This document shows, piece after piece, positions 7,398-15,214 of a stretch of 22,537 nucleotides of DNA (positions within the stretch are counted from its first letter, which is position 1; every line of letters starts with the position of its first letter). The stretch is from JADGNZ01 sp035995985. GTDB taxonomy: Bacteria > Acidobacteriota > Thermoanaerobaculia > Gp7-AA8. The DNA is taken from contig DASYJY010000065.1 in the NCBI GenBank assembly GCA_035995985.1, forward strand, positions 1 to 22,537, given 5' to 3'. A program made the translations under genes and the position numbers. The notes beneath the pieces were generated by a model, which did not search any database, was not told the DNA's origin, and saw nothing but the letters and a program-made list of their open reading frames with translations.

Positions 7398-8689
7398 TTG
7401 CGTCGCACGAGAAGGTACAACGGGATCGTCAGAACGAGAACACCGACCGCGAACAACGAGTTGCGCAGGTCGCTGATCACCGCACCGACGAGGAATGCCA
7501 CCGAGGCCAGCAGCGCCAGAGCCGTCGTGTACGGATGGCCGATGGCGCGGAACGGACGCGCTGCGTCGGGCGCACTGCGGCGCATCGCGAACACCGAGGC
7601 GAACGACAGCGTGTAATTCGCGACGAAGAAAAACGCCAGGATCGCGATGACCTGTTCGAACTTGCCGGAGATGACGAAGACCGCGGCCAGGAAGCTGCTG
7701 AACAGGAGCGCGATATCCGGCGTGCCGCCTTTATTGACCTCGGCGGCACCTTTCCAGAAAAGCCGGTCGCGGCTCATGGCGAAGAGGACGCGCGGCGCCA
7801 TCAGCACGTTCGAATTCACGGCGCTGAGCAGCGACACGATCATGATCACGCGCAGGATCGTGTCGCCGTATCCGCCGAAGAGATGTTGCGCGACCACGCC
7901 CGCCGCCATCTTCTGTCCGGCGATGCTACCCAGCGGCACGACGCGTAAAAACGCAACATTAACGAGCAGGTAGATGGCCATCACCGCGAGCACGCCGCCG
8001 AACATCGCTCGCGGGATGTTGCGTCCGGAGTCTTTCACCTCTTCCGAAAAGTAGATGACCGCGGTCCAGCCGTCATACGTGTAGATGACGGCCTGCAGCG
8101 CGAGGATGAAAGCGATGGCGATCGATCCCTCGCGCTCCGCCACGATCGACGGCGCCATCGGATGGCGTCCGCCGAGGTAGAAACAGGCGGCGATGAGGAA
8201 GAGGAACGCGATCGCTTTCAGGAGACTCGTCGCGTCCTGCGTCCAGCCGCCCCATCGCACGCCGAACCACTGGATCAGTGTGAGGATGGCGATGACGGCG
8301 AGCGCGACCGGCTCGATGCCGTGCAGCCGCGGAAAAAGCACGAGCATGTATTCGCCGACGACGATGGAGACGGCGGCGGTGGTGCCGCAGGTCGAGATCC
8401 AGTCGCTCCAGCCGACGACGAGTCCGGCGTAGTCGCCGAGGGCGCGGCGGACGAAGACGTACTGCCCGCCGGACTCCGGCACGAGCGTCCCCAACTCCGC
8501 CAGCGCGTTCGCGCCGAGGAGCGCGTAGAGGCCGCCGACGATCCAGACGGTGAGGAAGGGCCAGAACGTCGGGAGTTGCGCGGCGATGTCGCCGGGCGTG
8601 CGCAGGATGCCGGCGCCGATCATGTTCCCAACCGTGACGGCCAGGCCGAACGTCACGCCGAGAACGGTAAGCAGTTTCGCGCGCGGCAA
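7394..8689 (-). CDS. APC-superfamily amino acid/amine permease
   Basis: The protein is strongly hydrophobic with about 12 membrane helices. VGNMIGAGILRTPG in the first helix (about 20-33) is the unwound substrate-binding segment of LAT-type APC transporters. YTYDGWTAVIYFSEEVKDSGRNIPRA marks helix 6 and the following loop. The frame extends to an ATG at 8782, but that would run 26 bp into the divergent glycosyltransferase and add a polar tail unlike the family. I prefer the TTG at 8689, giving MPRAKLLTVLGVTFGLA and 431 residues. A TACACT hexamer lies 7 nt upstream of that TTG. It is coupled to the Rieske oxygenase gene by an ATGA overlap. Family is firm; start is moderately sure; substrate is unknown. 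Confidence 0.85.
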   Translation of the reverse strand: MPRAKLLTVLGVTFGLAVTVGNMIGAGILRTPGDIAAQLPTFWPFLTVWIVGGLYALLGANALAELGTLVPESGGQYVFVRRALGDYAGLVVGWSDWISTCGTTAAVSIVVGEYMLVLFPRLHGIEPVALAVIAILTLIQWFGVRWGGWTQDATSLLKAIAFLFLIAACFYLGGRHPMAPSIVAEREGSIAIAFILALQAVIYTYDGWTAVIYFSEEVKDSGRNIPRAMFGGVLAVMAIYLLVNVAFLRVVPLGSIAGQKMAAGVVAQHLFGGYGDTILRVIMIVSLLSAVNSNVLMAPRVLFAMSRDRLFWKGAAEVNKGGTPDIALLFSSFLAAVFVISGKFEQVIAILAFFFVANYTLSFASVFAMRRSAPDAARPFRAIGHPYTTALALLASVAFLVGAVISDLRNSLFAVGVLVLTIPLYLLVRRK

Positions 8690-8756
8690 GAACGTAAGTG
8701 TAACGGACAGCGAGTAACCGGTTTCAGATCGTGCGCTATCATCGAGCCCGCTCTCG

Positions 8757-9668
8757 ATGTTCGATCCCCGAATCTCCGTCATCCTCCCCGTCTACAACCG
8801 CGAGCATTCCGTCGCCCGCGCGATCCGCAGCGTTCTCGCGCAGACGTTGCCTCCGCTCGAGTTGATCGTCGTCGACGACGGTTCGACGGATGGCACGCGC
8901 GTTGTGCTCGAGAGTTTCGGCTCGCAGATCACGGTGATCGATCAGCGTCATGCGGGCGCGTATGTCGCGCGCAATCGCGGCTTGCGTAAGGCGCGCGGCG
9001 AGTTGATCGCGTTCATCGACTCCGACGACGTCTGGCTTCCCGATCGGCTGGCGTCGCAGATGCCGCTGATGTCGAAGCAGGAAGTTGGACTCGTGTTTGG
9101 CGACGTCGTTCACGTCCGTCCCGGACGTCTACGACGTCGCGTGACCAGTTTTCAGGTTGCGCCGCCGCGGCGCGGACGCGTAGCGGCGCAATTCGCCTGG
9201 TGCAACTTCGTTCCGACGTCAACCGTCCTCGTTCGCCGGAGTTGTATCGAGGAAGCGGGCGGTTTCGCCGAAGACGTCGCGCTGTCGTGCGATTACCTGA
9301 TGTGGTTTCGGATCGCGCTGTGTCACGAGCTCGATTTCGTCGATCGCGTGGTCGCCGAGTACACCCTCAGCCCCGACAGCATGAGCCGTGACCTCGTACG
9401 ATCGATCGAGGCCCGCCTCCGGCTTTTCTCGGGCGAGCTGGCCCGGACCACCGATCTCGCCACACGCAAAATCCTGAAACGGCTGCTGTTCAACCTCTCC
9501 TGGTCGCTCGCGCTGGCGGCGGTGCGTAAACGCGCGGGCAGCGTGGCCCGTCCTTTGCGGAACGCGCAAGCGACCGCGATGGCGGCAGCGCGCCTGAAAG
9601 CCGGACCGTGGACCGCCGCATTTGCAATGAATCAGCTCCGCCTCCGGACTCGCCGCCTGTTCCTATGA
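8757..9668 (+). CDS. Family 2 glycosyltransferase
   Basis: The 303-residue protein has a GT-A fold. It opens with ISVILPVYNRE, followed by VVDDGSTDGT (38-47) for nucleotide binding, ARNRGLRKARGELIAFIDSDD with the metal-binding DSDD at 88-91, and a C-terminal acceptor part with CDYLMWFRIA (likely ED/CDY catalytic region). This is the GT2 type that adds sugars to lipid-linked or surface glycans on the cytoplasmic side. It starts the plus-strand set of three glycosyltransferases and overlaps the next gene by ATGA. The start has no Shine-Dalgarno; TATCAT at 8737-8742 lies 14 nt before the ATG. Donor and acceptor sugars cannot be read from the sequence. Confidence 0.9.
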   Translation: MFDPRISVILPVYNREHSVARAIRSVLAQTLPPLELIVVDDGSTDGTRVVLESFGSQITVIDQRHAGAYVARNRGLRKARGELIAFIDSDDVWLPDRLASQMPLMSKQEVGLVFGDVVHVRPGRLRRRVTSFQVAPPRRGRVAAQFAWCNFVPTSTVLVRRSCIEEAGGFAEDVALSCDYLMWFRIALCHELDFVDRVVAEYTLSPDSMSRDLVRSIEARLRLFSGELARTTDLATRKILKRLLFNLSWSLALAAVRKRAGSVARPLRNAQATAMAAARLKAGPWTAAFAMNQLRLRTRRLFL

Positions 9669-10630
9669 ATCGTCCATTCGTCTCCATCGTCATCGACACC
9701 ATCACCCGCGACGACTACGGGGCACGACCTCTCGCCGACGATCTGCAAGCGACGCTCGATGCGGTAGCGCGGCAGACCTATCCGCGTGAGCTGTTCGAGA
9801 TCATCGTGGTCGTCGACGACACAGGCAACCGCGAATCCGATGAGGTGGTCCGGCGATATCCGTGGGTTTCGATCGTCCGTTCGCCACAGCACAGCTACTT
9901 CGCGGGAAAGAACATCGGAGCGCGCGCGGCGCGCGGCGCGATCGTGGCGCTGCTCGACAGCGACTGTGAGCCGGTCCCCGAGTGGCTTTCGATGCTGACG
10001 GCACCGTTTGCGGATGCCGGCGTTTCCGCCGTCGCCGGCTGCACGCGCTACACGGGCACGTCGTTCCATGCCTGGACGTTCGCCGTCCCCGATTTTTCCA
10101 TTGTGACCGGCGACAACTCCGGCAACGCCTCGGCCTTCCATCTCAACAACTCTGCCTTCCGCCGCGAGACGTTTCTCGCCCATCCGCTCGATGCCCGCAT
10201 CCGGCGCGACGGCGGCTGCGTTCTGCTCTACCACGAGCTGCGCGCGGCAGGCGCACGCATCATGTATGCGCCGCAGGCGCGCGTGCATCATGGACTCGAT
10301 TTCGCGCAGCGCGGATTGCTGAAGAAACACTTCAACCGAGGCTTCGACGGAGTCACCGTCTATCGTGCTGACGCGCGCGCGGTACTTCGGGGAACGCTTC
10401 TCTTCCACCGCTTCGGCGCTTTCGCCCTGATCGCCTTTACGGGACGCCGCATTCTGCTCGACTGGCTGCGCTTGATCCGCAATTACAAGCAGATGGGCAT
10501 CTCACCGGCGACGATCCCCTATTTCGTGGCCGTCAGCGTCGCCACCCGGCTCATAGCGCTGACCGGCGGGCTCACAGCGGTCTTCCGCACCGGGCATGCG
10601 CCTCTGACGACAACGGCAGCTTCGAGGTAA
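9665..10630 (+). CDS. Family 2 glycosyltransferase with C-terminal hydrophobic part
   Basis: The 321-residue protein begins MNRPFVSIVIDTITR, followed by RQTYPRELFEIIVVVDDTGN (donor-binding region, about 37-55), AGKNIGARAARGAIVALLDSDCEP with the metal-binding DSD (98-100), and HLNNSAFRRETF near the acceptor region. The C-terminal third has hydrophobic stretches around 245-260 and 280-310 that may lie on or in the membrane. I chose the ATG at 9665, which overlaps the stop of the previous glycosyltransferase as ATGA. A start 19 codons upstream would only add a Pro-rich tail. It is translationally coupled to the gene before it and is followed 6 bp later by a third glycosyltransferase. The specificity is unknown. 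Confidence 0.88.
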   Translation: MNRPFVSIVIDTITRDDYGARPLADDLQATLDAVARQTYPRELFEIIVVVDDTGNRESDEVVRRYPWVSIVRSPQHSYFAGKNIGARAARGAIVALLDSDCEPVPEWLSMLTAPFADAGVSAVAGCTRYTGTSFHAWTFAVPDFSIVTGDNSGNASAFHLNNSAFRRETFLAHPLDARIRRDGGCVLLYHELRAAGARIMYAPQARVHHGLDFAQRGLLKKHFNRGFDGVTVYRADARAVLRGTLLFHRFGAFALIAFTGRRILLDWLRLIRNYKQMGISPATIPYFVAVSVATRLIALTGGLTAVFRTGHAPLTTTAASR

Positions 10631-10636
10631 GAGACG

Positions 10637-11815
10637 TTGCTGCGCGGCGCCACCATCGTCTGCCTGTCGTCCATCGATTGGGCGTTCAACTGGCAGATTC
10701 CGCAGGAGGTGGCGTCGGCGTTTGCAGCGAGCGGCAATCGGGTGCTTTACATCGAAAACACCGGCGTACGGCGACCGTCGGTTCGCGATGCCGCACGGCT
10801 GCGCGATCGATCGAGGAACTGGTGGCGCGCGCCGGGCGGCGTCAAACCGGCGATCGAAAATCTCGACGTCCTTTCGCCACTGCTCCTCCCCTTTCCGTAC
10901 GCGCGCACAGGCCTCGCGCTCAACGAACGCGTTCTCGTTCGCGCCATCCGTGCGTGGATCGGCCGTGATGATCCGCATCCGCTGATCGTCATCACATTCC
11001 TGCCGACGCCGCTCGCGCGTGCGGTGATTCACCGGCTCGAGCCTGACCTCTCGGTCTACTACTGCGCCGATCGCCTCGCGGAGACGTCGGCGCAAGCGAA
11101 GAAGCTGCGGCAATCAGAACCGCTGCTGTTGGCGGAGGCTGGACTCGTATTGACCACGTCGCACGGACTTCAGAAGACTGCGGCGGCGATCGCGAAACGC
11201 GTCGAGTATCTGTCGTGCGGCGTACGCTCCGCCGAATTCGAACGCGCGAGGCGTTCCGGCGCGCGCCGGCCGGCTGCATTGGAAGGGCTGAGCGGACCCC
11301 TCGTCGGCTTCACCGGCACGTTGCGAAACGAAATCGATGTCGCGCTGCTGACGGAAGCTGCCCGGCTTGCGCCCGACTTGAATTTCGTTTTTGTTGGCCC
11401 GGTCGCGGTCGACGTGACGCATCTTGCCGCTCAGAAGAACGTCCGCTTCCTCGGAGCGGTGCCGCACGCGGACGTCGTAACGTACACCGCCAGTCTCAAT
11501 GTCGGAATCCTTCCCTATGTCCTTACCGACTACACGGCTGATGTGATGCCGGTAAAGCTGAAGGAGTACCTCGCAGCCGGTCTGCCGGTGGTGGCGACTC
11601 ACCTCCCCGAAGTCTGCCGGTTTGCGGACCAGCATCCGGGCACGATCTCGTTCGCCGATACGCCGGAGACGTTCGCCGCGGCTCTCCGCCGGGCCATCGC
11701 CGAGGACACGCCCGCCTCTGCCGAACGGCGGATGGAGATCGCCCGGCACTACGACTGGACCGTGCAGATGTCGCAGATGAGCGCGTGGGTCGAGAGTGCG
11801 CTGGCCGCGCGATAA
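10637..11815 (+). CDS. GT4-type (GT-B) glycosyltransferase
   Basis: The 392-residue protein begins with LSSIDWAFNWQIPQEVASAFAASGNRVLYIENTGVR, typical of a group of GT-B surface-polysaccharide transferases. The C-terminal Rossmann half has GFTGTL (224-229), NFVFVGP, VRFLGAVPHADVVTYTASLNVGILPY and the nucleotide-sugar segment VKLKEYLAAGLPVVATHLPEV (307-326), where the usual E-x7-E is represented by E310 and E325. The start is a TTG at 10637, 6 bp after the stop of the previous gene, preceded by GAGG at 10624-10627. No other start fits the conserved N-terminus. It is the third gene of the plus-strand glycosyltransferase set and ends 8 bp from the convergent sulfotransferase. Confidence 0.88.
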   Translation: MLRGATIVCLSSIDWAFNWQIPQEVASAFAASGNRVLYIENTGVRRPSVRDAARLRDRSRNWWRAPGGVKPAIENLDVLSPLLLPFPYARTGLALNERVLVRAIRAWIGRDDPHPLIVITFLPTPLARAVIHRLEPDLSVYYCADRLAETSAQAKKLRQSEPLLLAEAGLVLTTSHGLQKTAAAIAKRVEYLSCGVRSAEFERARRSGARRPAALEGLSGPLVGFTGTLRNEIDVALLTEAARLAPDLNFVFVGPVAVDVTHLAAQKNVRFLGAVPHADVVTYTASLNVGILPYVLTDYTADVMPVKLKEYLAAGLPVVATHLPEVCRFADQHPGTISFADTPETFAAALRRAIAEDTPASAERRMEIARHYDWTVQMSQMSAWVESALAAR

Positions 11816-11823
11816 CCTTCGCA

Positions 11824-12651
11824 CTACGTCAGCCAATGCGACAAATCGCGTCCGATCAATTCTCCGGTGGCGATGATGTCGTCGCGATACTGATCGGTGA
11901 GCCGCCGCCTGAGCGCAGGCGGAATCGGGTCCGGCCTGCGCAACAGCAGATGGCGGAGCGGCGTGCCGAGTCCTGTCCCGCTGGCCCAGGGAGCAACCCG
12001 CGCCACCGCACTGGCGGTGGCATTGAACAGCCGCGTAAGCCGCACGAATCGTGGAAAAAAGGTGGTGTTGAAGCGCGTGCTCGTGTCCACTGCGAAGTCG
12101 GGATCGACGCCGAGAAACCTGTACAGGCTCTGCACGGTCTCGCGCGGCCTGGCAATCAGATCGTCGAAGAGAATGACCTTGATCTGATCGCGCGGAAAGG
12201 TGTCGAAGTAGCGGCGGAGCTTCGGATGATAAAGACCCGCCTCAAACTGGTAATTTCCCGGCTGCAGCACCTCGTGCGCGGAGCTCCATTCGCGGCTGTC
12301 CGTAAAACGCTGGAGGTAGGCTGAGTATCCCCGGTCGGCAGGCTGCCGCAAGGTCGCAATGAGACGGACGCCCGGCAGCTCGGCATGAATGCGGCCGATG
12401 CCTCCGATCGCATTCAGGGACCTTGGCGTGGCCTCCCCGATGGCGTGTTCGCCGTTGACCCCGTCGAACAGTCGTTCATATTCGCTTCGGGAGCGCACCG
12501 ACTTTTTTCCGAAGAGCTGATCTTCATCGGTGAAGTAGTTCGGCTCTTTCATCGGACTCATGTAGATATCCGGATGCTGGCGGAGGTAGCGGTAGAGCGA
12601 TGTGGTGCCGCCTTTCGCGGCCCCGATGACGAGGAAATTCGGCAGGGTCAT
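11824..12651 (-). CDS. PAPS-dependent sulfotransferase (copy 1)
   Basis: The 275-residue protein matches the carbohydrate sulfotransferase family (Sulfotransfer_1, NDST-like). The 5'-phosphosulfate loop is GAAKGGTTSLYRYLRQHP (10-27) with the catalytic-type Lys13. KEPNYF (35-40) follows, and the 3'-phosphate-binding segment is ATLRQPADRGYSAY (99-112, with R102 and S110). Near the C-terminus it has LTDQYRDDI, seen in the same form in its neighbour. It is the last gene of the minus-strand set. Its ATG overlaps the stop of copy 2 as ATGA. Copies 1 and 2 are plainly tandem duplicates, alike along almost the whole length. Place and adjacency to three glycosyltransferases suggest that it sulfates a surface glycan or a glycolipid; the acceptor is unknown. 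Confidence 0.87.
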   Translation of the reverse strand: MTLPNFLVIGAAKGGTTSLYRYLRQHPDIYMSPMKEPNYFTDEDQLFGKKSVRSRSEYERLFDGVNGEHAIGEATPRSLNAIGGIGRIHAELPGVRLIATLRQPADRGYSAYLQRFTDSREWSSAHEVLQPGNYQFEAGLYHPKLRRYFDTFPRDQIKVILFDDLIARPRETVQSLYRFLGVDPDFAVDTSTRFNTTFFPRFVRLTRLFNATASAVARVAPWASGTGLGTPLRHLLLRRPDPIPPALRRRLTDQYRDDIIATGELIGRDLSHWLT

Positions 12652-13505
12652 AGGCGTCGGTTTGCCGGCAAACGCTTCGCCAGCCAGTGAGAGAGATCGC
12701 GGCCGATTAGCTCTCCGGTGGAGAGGATGTCATCTCGATACTGATCGGTGAGACGCAGGCGAAGAAGCGGCGGGATCGGTTCCGGTTTGCGGAGCAGCGG
12801 GCGGCGAAGGAGAGTGGCGACGCCTCTCCGGCGAAACCAGTGCGGAGCTACGTCCGCCGCAACGCGGGCGACGGAGTTGAAGTGTCGCGTAAGCCAGACG
12901 AATCGAGGCGAAACCGAAGGGTTGTGCCGGATGCTGGTGTCGACGACGAAATCGGCATCGACGCCGAGAAAGCTGTAAAGGTTGCGCACCGTCTCCTGCG
13001 GCCGGGCGATCAGATCGTCGAAGAGGATCACCTTGATCCGTTCGCGGGGGAAGACATCAAAGTATCGGCGCAGCTGCGGATGGTAACGCCCTATCTCAAA
13101 GAGGTCGTTGCCCGGCTGTAGCACCTCTTCAGCAGACCGCGTTTCGCGGCTGTTCGTAAAGCGTTGGAGGTAACTGGAATAGCAACGGTCTGCCGGCTGC
13201 CGCAATGTGGCGATGAGGCGCACACCCGGCAGATCGTCACAAATGCGTCCGATCCCGGCGATCGCATTCAGGTACCTCGGAGTGGCCTCGCCGATGGCGC
13301 GTTGGCCGTTCACTCCGGCGAACAATTGTTCGTAGCCAGTCCGAGATCGGATCGCTCTGCTGTCAAGGAGCTGATCCGCGTCCGTGTAGTAATTGGTCTC
13401 CTTGATCGGACTCATGTAAATGGCCGGGTGCTGCCGAAGATAGTGGTAAAGCGAGGTCGTGCCCGATCTTCCGGCGCCGATGATCAGAAAATTCGGGAGG
13501 GTCAT
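12648..13505 (-). CDS. PAPS-dependent sulfotransferase (copy 2)
   Basis: The 285-residue protein is a paralogue of copy 1 (about two thirds identical by eye) with the same order of motifs. The 5'-phosphosulfate loop reads GAGRSGTTSLYHYLRQHP, with Arg at position 13 where copy 1 has Lys. The 3'-phosphate segment is ATLRQPADRCYSSY (99-112). It has ten extra basic residues at the C-terminus. I chose the ATG at 13505, which overlaps the stop of the upstream glycosyltransferase remnant as ATGA and gives the same MTLPNFL start as copy 1. The frame can be extended 23 codons further, but only into noise within the remnant. The different residue at the Lys position may mean a different acceptor or altered activity. 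Confidence 0.87.
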   Translation of the reverse strand: MTLPNFLIIGAGRSGTTSLYHYLRQHPAIYMSPIKETNYYTDADQLLDSRAIRSRTGYEQLFAGVNGQRAIGEATPRYLNAIAGIGRICDDLPGVRLIATLRQPADRCYSSYLQRFTNSRETRSAEEVLQPGNDLFEIGRYHPQLRRYFDVFPRERIKVILFDDLIARPQETVRNLYSFLGVDADFVVDTSIRHNPSVSPRFVWLTRHFNSVARVAADVAPHWFRRRGVATLLRRPLLRKPEPIPPLLRLRLTDQYRDDILSTGELIGRDLSHWLAKRLPANRRL

Positions 13506-13942
13506 GAGCGGGCGATATTCTCGTACAGCTCCGCGTATTGCGCGATGGTTGATTGCAGCGTGAAGTGCTCGCACATACGCTGCCGCGCGCGCACGCGCAG
13601 CGACTTCATCTCCGAGGGCGTCAGGTCGATCAATTCCCGCGCCGCGGCCGCGAGTGCGGCGGCGTTTCGTGGCGGCACGACGCGTCCGGCAACGTCGGCG
13701 CGGTATCCGAGACGAAGGACGGAGCTCTGCAGCCCATATGCCGCGATCATTCGCGTGAGGGCAGCCTTCTCCATCCCTTCACCGCACAGGAGAAAGCGGA
13801 CCCGCGGATGCGTCTCGAGAATTGCCCGCGCCGCGGTAAGAAACGTTCCGTAGTCTTTTACGGGATGGAATCGCGCGACCATGCCGATCAGCACCGTACC
13901 CTCATCCACGCCAAGCTCCTTGCGGACCTCGGCGCACCGCAA
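13502..13942 (-). pseudogene. Glycosyltransferase (GT4-type) remnant, N-terminal truncation and internal deletion
   Basis: The 146 residues align to the second Rossmann half of a GT4 glycosyltransferase: VRKELGVDEGTVLIGMVARFHPVKDYGTFLTAA, then RVRFLLCGEGMEKAAL, then LRLGYRADV. Normally an S-x-x-EG, EAMA-x-G-x-PVVAT block of roughly 50-60 residues comes next. Here the text jumps at about 13690 straight to AGRVVPPRNAAALAAAARELI, the motif normally following that block. The N-terminal half (about 200 residues) is missing too. The apparent start (TTG at 13942) lies inside the slipin gene's end, and the two overlap by 41 bp. The nucleotide-sugar binding block is absent, so it cannot be an active transferase of this type. 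It is followed by the sulfotransferases via an ATGA overlap. See findings. Confidence 0.75.
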
Positions 13943-14810
13943 CGCGATCGCCCATGCCCATCGACTCGACTGCCGTCGACGGCACGATCATCATCGCGCC
14001 CTTTTCCTTGAGCCCTTCGTAGAGCATGTTCATGGCGCGCAGGTGGAGTGCCGTCGGATTGTCGTGATACGAGATCGACGCGGTCTGGAACAACTTCGCG
14101 ATCTCCACTTCCGCCTCGCCGAGGATGATGCGGGCCGCTTTCTCGCGCGTGGCTTGCGCTTCGCGCGACATCGCGTCCTGTAGCGCGTCGGGAATGATCA
14201 CGTCGCGCATCTCCACCGACTGCACGGTCACGCCCCACGGATTGCAGCGATTGTCGATCAGTTCCTGGAGCTGCTCTTCAATCTTCTCGCGACCGCGCAG
14301 GAGATCGCTGAGCGACGTACGACCGATGATGTCGCGCAGCGCCGTCTGCGCCGCCCAGCTCACCGCTTCCTGATACTGCTGTACTTCGAGCGCCGCTTTC
14401 TCTGCGTCGTAGACCATCCAGAAAAGCACGGCGTCGACGTTGACCGGGACCGTGTCGGACGTCAGCGTCTGCTCGGCCGCGAAGCTGGTCGTGATTACCC
14501 GTTGATCGATCCACGACGAGACGGTGTCGATGAATGGCACGATCCAGAAGAGGCCGGGGCCGTGCAGTCCGATGAACTTGCCGAGGCGAAGCACGACTGC
14601 TTTTTCCCACTGCTTGGCGACCTTTGGCGATTGCATAAGGATCAGGCCCACGATGATTCCGCCGATGAGCCAGAACGGACTCCCGGTGACGATGAGCATT
14701 CCCAATCCCGTGAGAAAGGAAACGAGGAGCACGAAAATCGCGACGATGTTCGGCCGCGGGCCATTGAAGGGGCGGATGCGTTCTCTATTTGCTGCGACGA
14801 CGGGAAACAT
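13902..14810 (-). CDS. Slipin (SPFH/stomatin family) membrane protein
   Basis: The 302-residue protein has an N-terminal membrane hairpin of two helices (about 22-42 and 45-60). The SPFH core follows: EKAVVLRLGKFIGLHGPGLFWIVPFIDT, then VNVDAVLFWMVYDAEKA, ALRDIIGRTSLSDLLRGRE, VQSVEMRDVIIP and a coiled-coil region ending SREAQATREKAARIILGEAE. Slipins oligomerise in the membrane as scaffolds. They are usually paired with an NfeD protein, which is absent here. Conserved sequence ends at VPSTAVESMGMG (about 287). The last 15 residues are Arg-rich and overlap the glycosyltransferase remnant in another frame, so the true C-terminus was probably replaced. It lies 2 bp downstream of the GntR regulator and is probably regulated by it. 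Confidence 0.85.
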   Translation of the reverse strand: MFPVVAANRERIRPFNGPRPNIVAIFVLLVSFLTGLGMLIVTGSPFWLIGGIIVGLILMQSPKVAKQWEKAVVLRLGKFIGLHGPGLFWIVPFIDTVSSWIDQRVITTSFAAEQTLTSDTVPVNVDAVLFWMVYDAEKAALEVQQYQEAVSWAAQTALRDIIGRTSLSDLLRGREKIEEQLQELIDNRCNPWGVTVQSVEMRDVIIPDALQDAMSREAQATREKAARIILGEAEVEIAKLFQTASISYHDNPTALHLRAMNMLYEGLKEKGAMMIVPSTAVESMGMGDRVAVRRGPQGAWRG

Positions 14811-14812
14811 GA

Positions 14813-15202
14813 TCAGTTTTCTCCTTCCTTCAGTCGCCGGGTGAGCTCTTTGATGGCCTCGCGCGGCGAATATCCGAGGGCTGCGGAATCGGTGAGGAAT
14901 CGGTCGATGTGCGCGTGCAGGCGACGCTCGCGATGCCCGGCATGCGCCGCCTTCGGCACATGGTCGGCGATGAACGTCCCCACGCCGCGCTGCGTCACGA
15001 GCACTCCCTCGCGCTCGAGTGTGACGTATACCTTTGCCACGGTATTGGCATTGACGCGTAGATCGACCGCCAGCTGCCGAACGGTCGGCAGCTGGTCGCC
15101 GGAACGAAGGCGCCCGGTAGCGATGGCCACACGGATTCCGCGCTCGAGTTGTGCGTAAATCGGCGTGCGGTCACTAGAATCGATAGAGATGGGGGCGGTC
15201 AC
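14813..15202 (-). CDS. GntR-family transcriptional regulator, YtrA type
   Basis: The 129-residue protein has the winged helix of GntR regulators at about 14-80: PIYAQLERGIRVAIATGRLRSGDQLPTVRQLAVDLRVNANTVAKVYVTLEREGVL, then TQRGVGTFIA. It has only a short helical C-terminal tail, which is the YtrA subfamily, without a large effector domain. The start is a GTG at 15202 with AAAGGA 6 nt upstream. The tightly linked slipin gene follows. A palindrome covers its own -10 region (see next entries), which points to autorepression and control of the slipin. YtrA-type genes usually sit beside ABC transporters. A neighbour of the slipin class is less usual. The inducer is unknown. Confidence 0.9.
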   Translation of the reverse strand: MTAPISIDSSDRTPIYAQLERGIRVAIATGRLRSGDQLPTVRQLAVDLRVNANTVAKVYVTLEREGVLVTQRGVGTFIADHVPKAAHAGHRERRLHAHIDRFLTDSAALGYSPREAIKELTRRLKEGEN

Positions 15203-15214
15203 TCGCTGTCCTTT

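Noticed and set aside
6363..7616. Plus-strand open frame of 417 codons opposite the Rieske and permease genes
   Set aside because: It crosses the junction of two real genes on the other strand and has no recognisable domain; a shadow frame.
8690..8782. Permease start at the ATG at 8782
   Set aside because: It would overlap the divergent glycosyltransferase by 26 bp and add a polar tail; the TTG at 8689 fits the family and has a -10-like hexamer.
14502..15158. Plus-strand open frame opposite the slipin and GntR genes
   Set aside because: It is rich in Asp, Glu, His and Arg without motif, and crosses the two-gene junction on the other strand.
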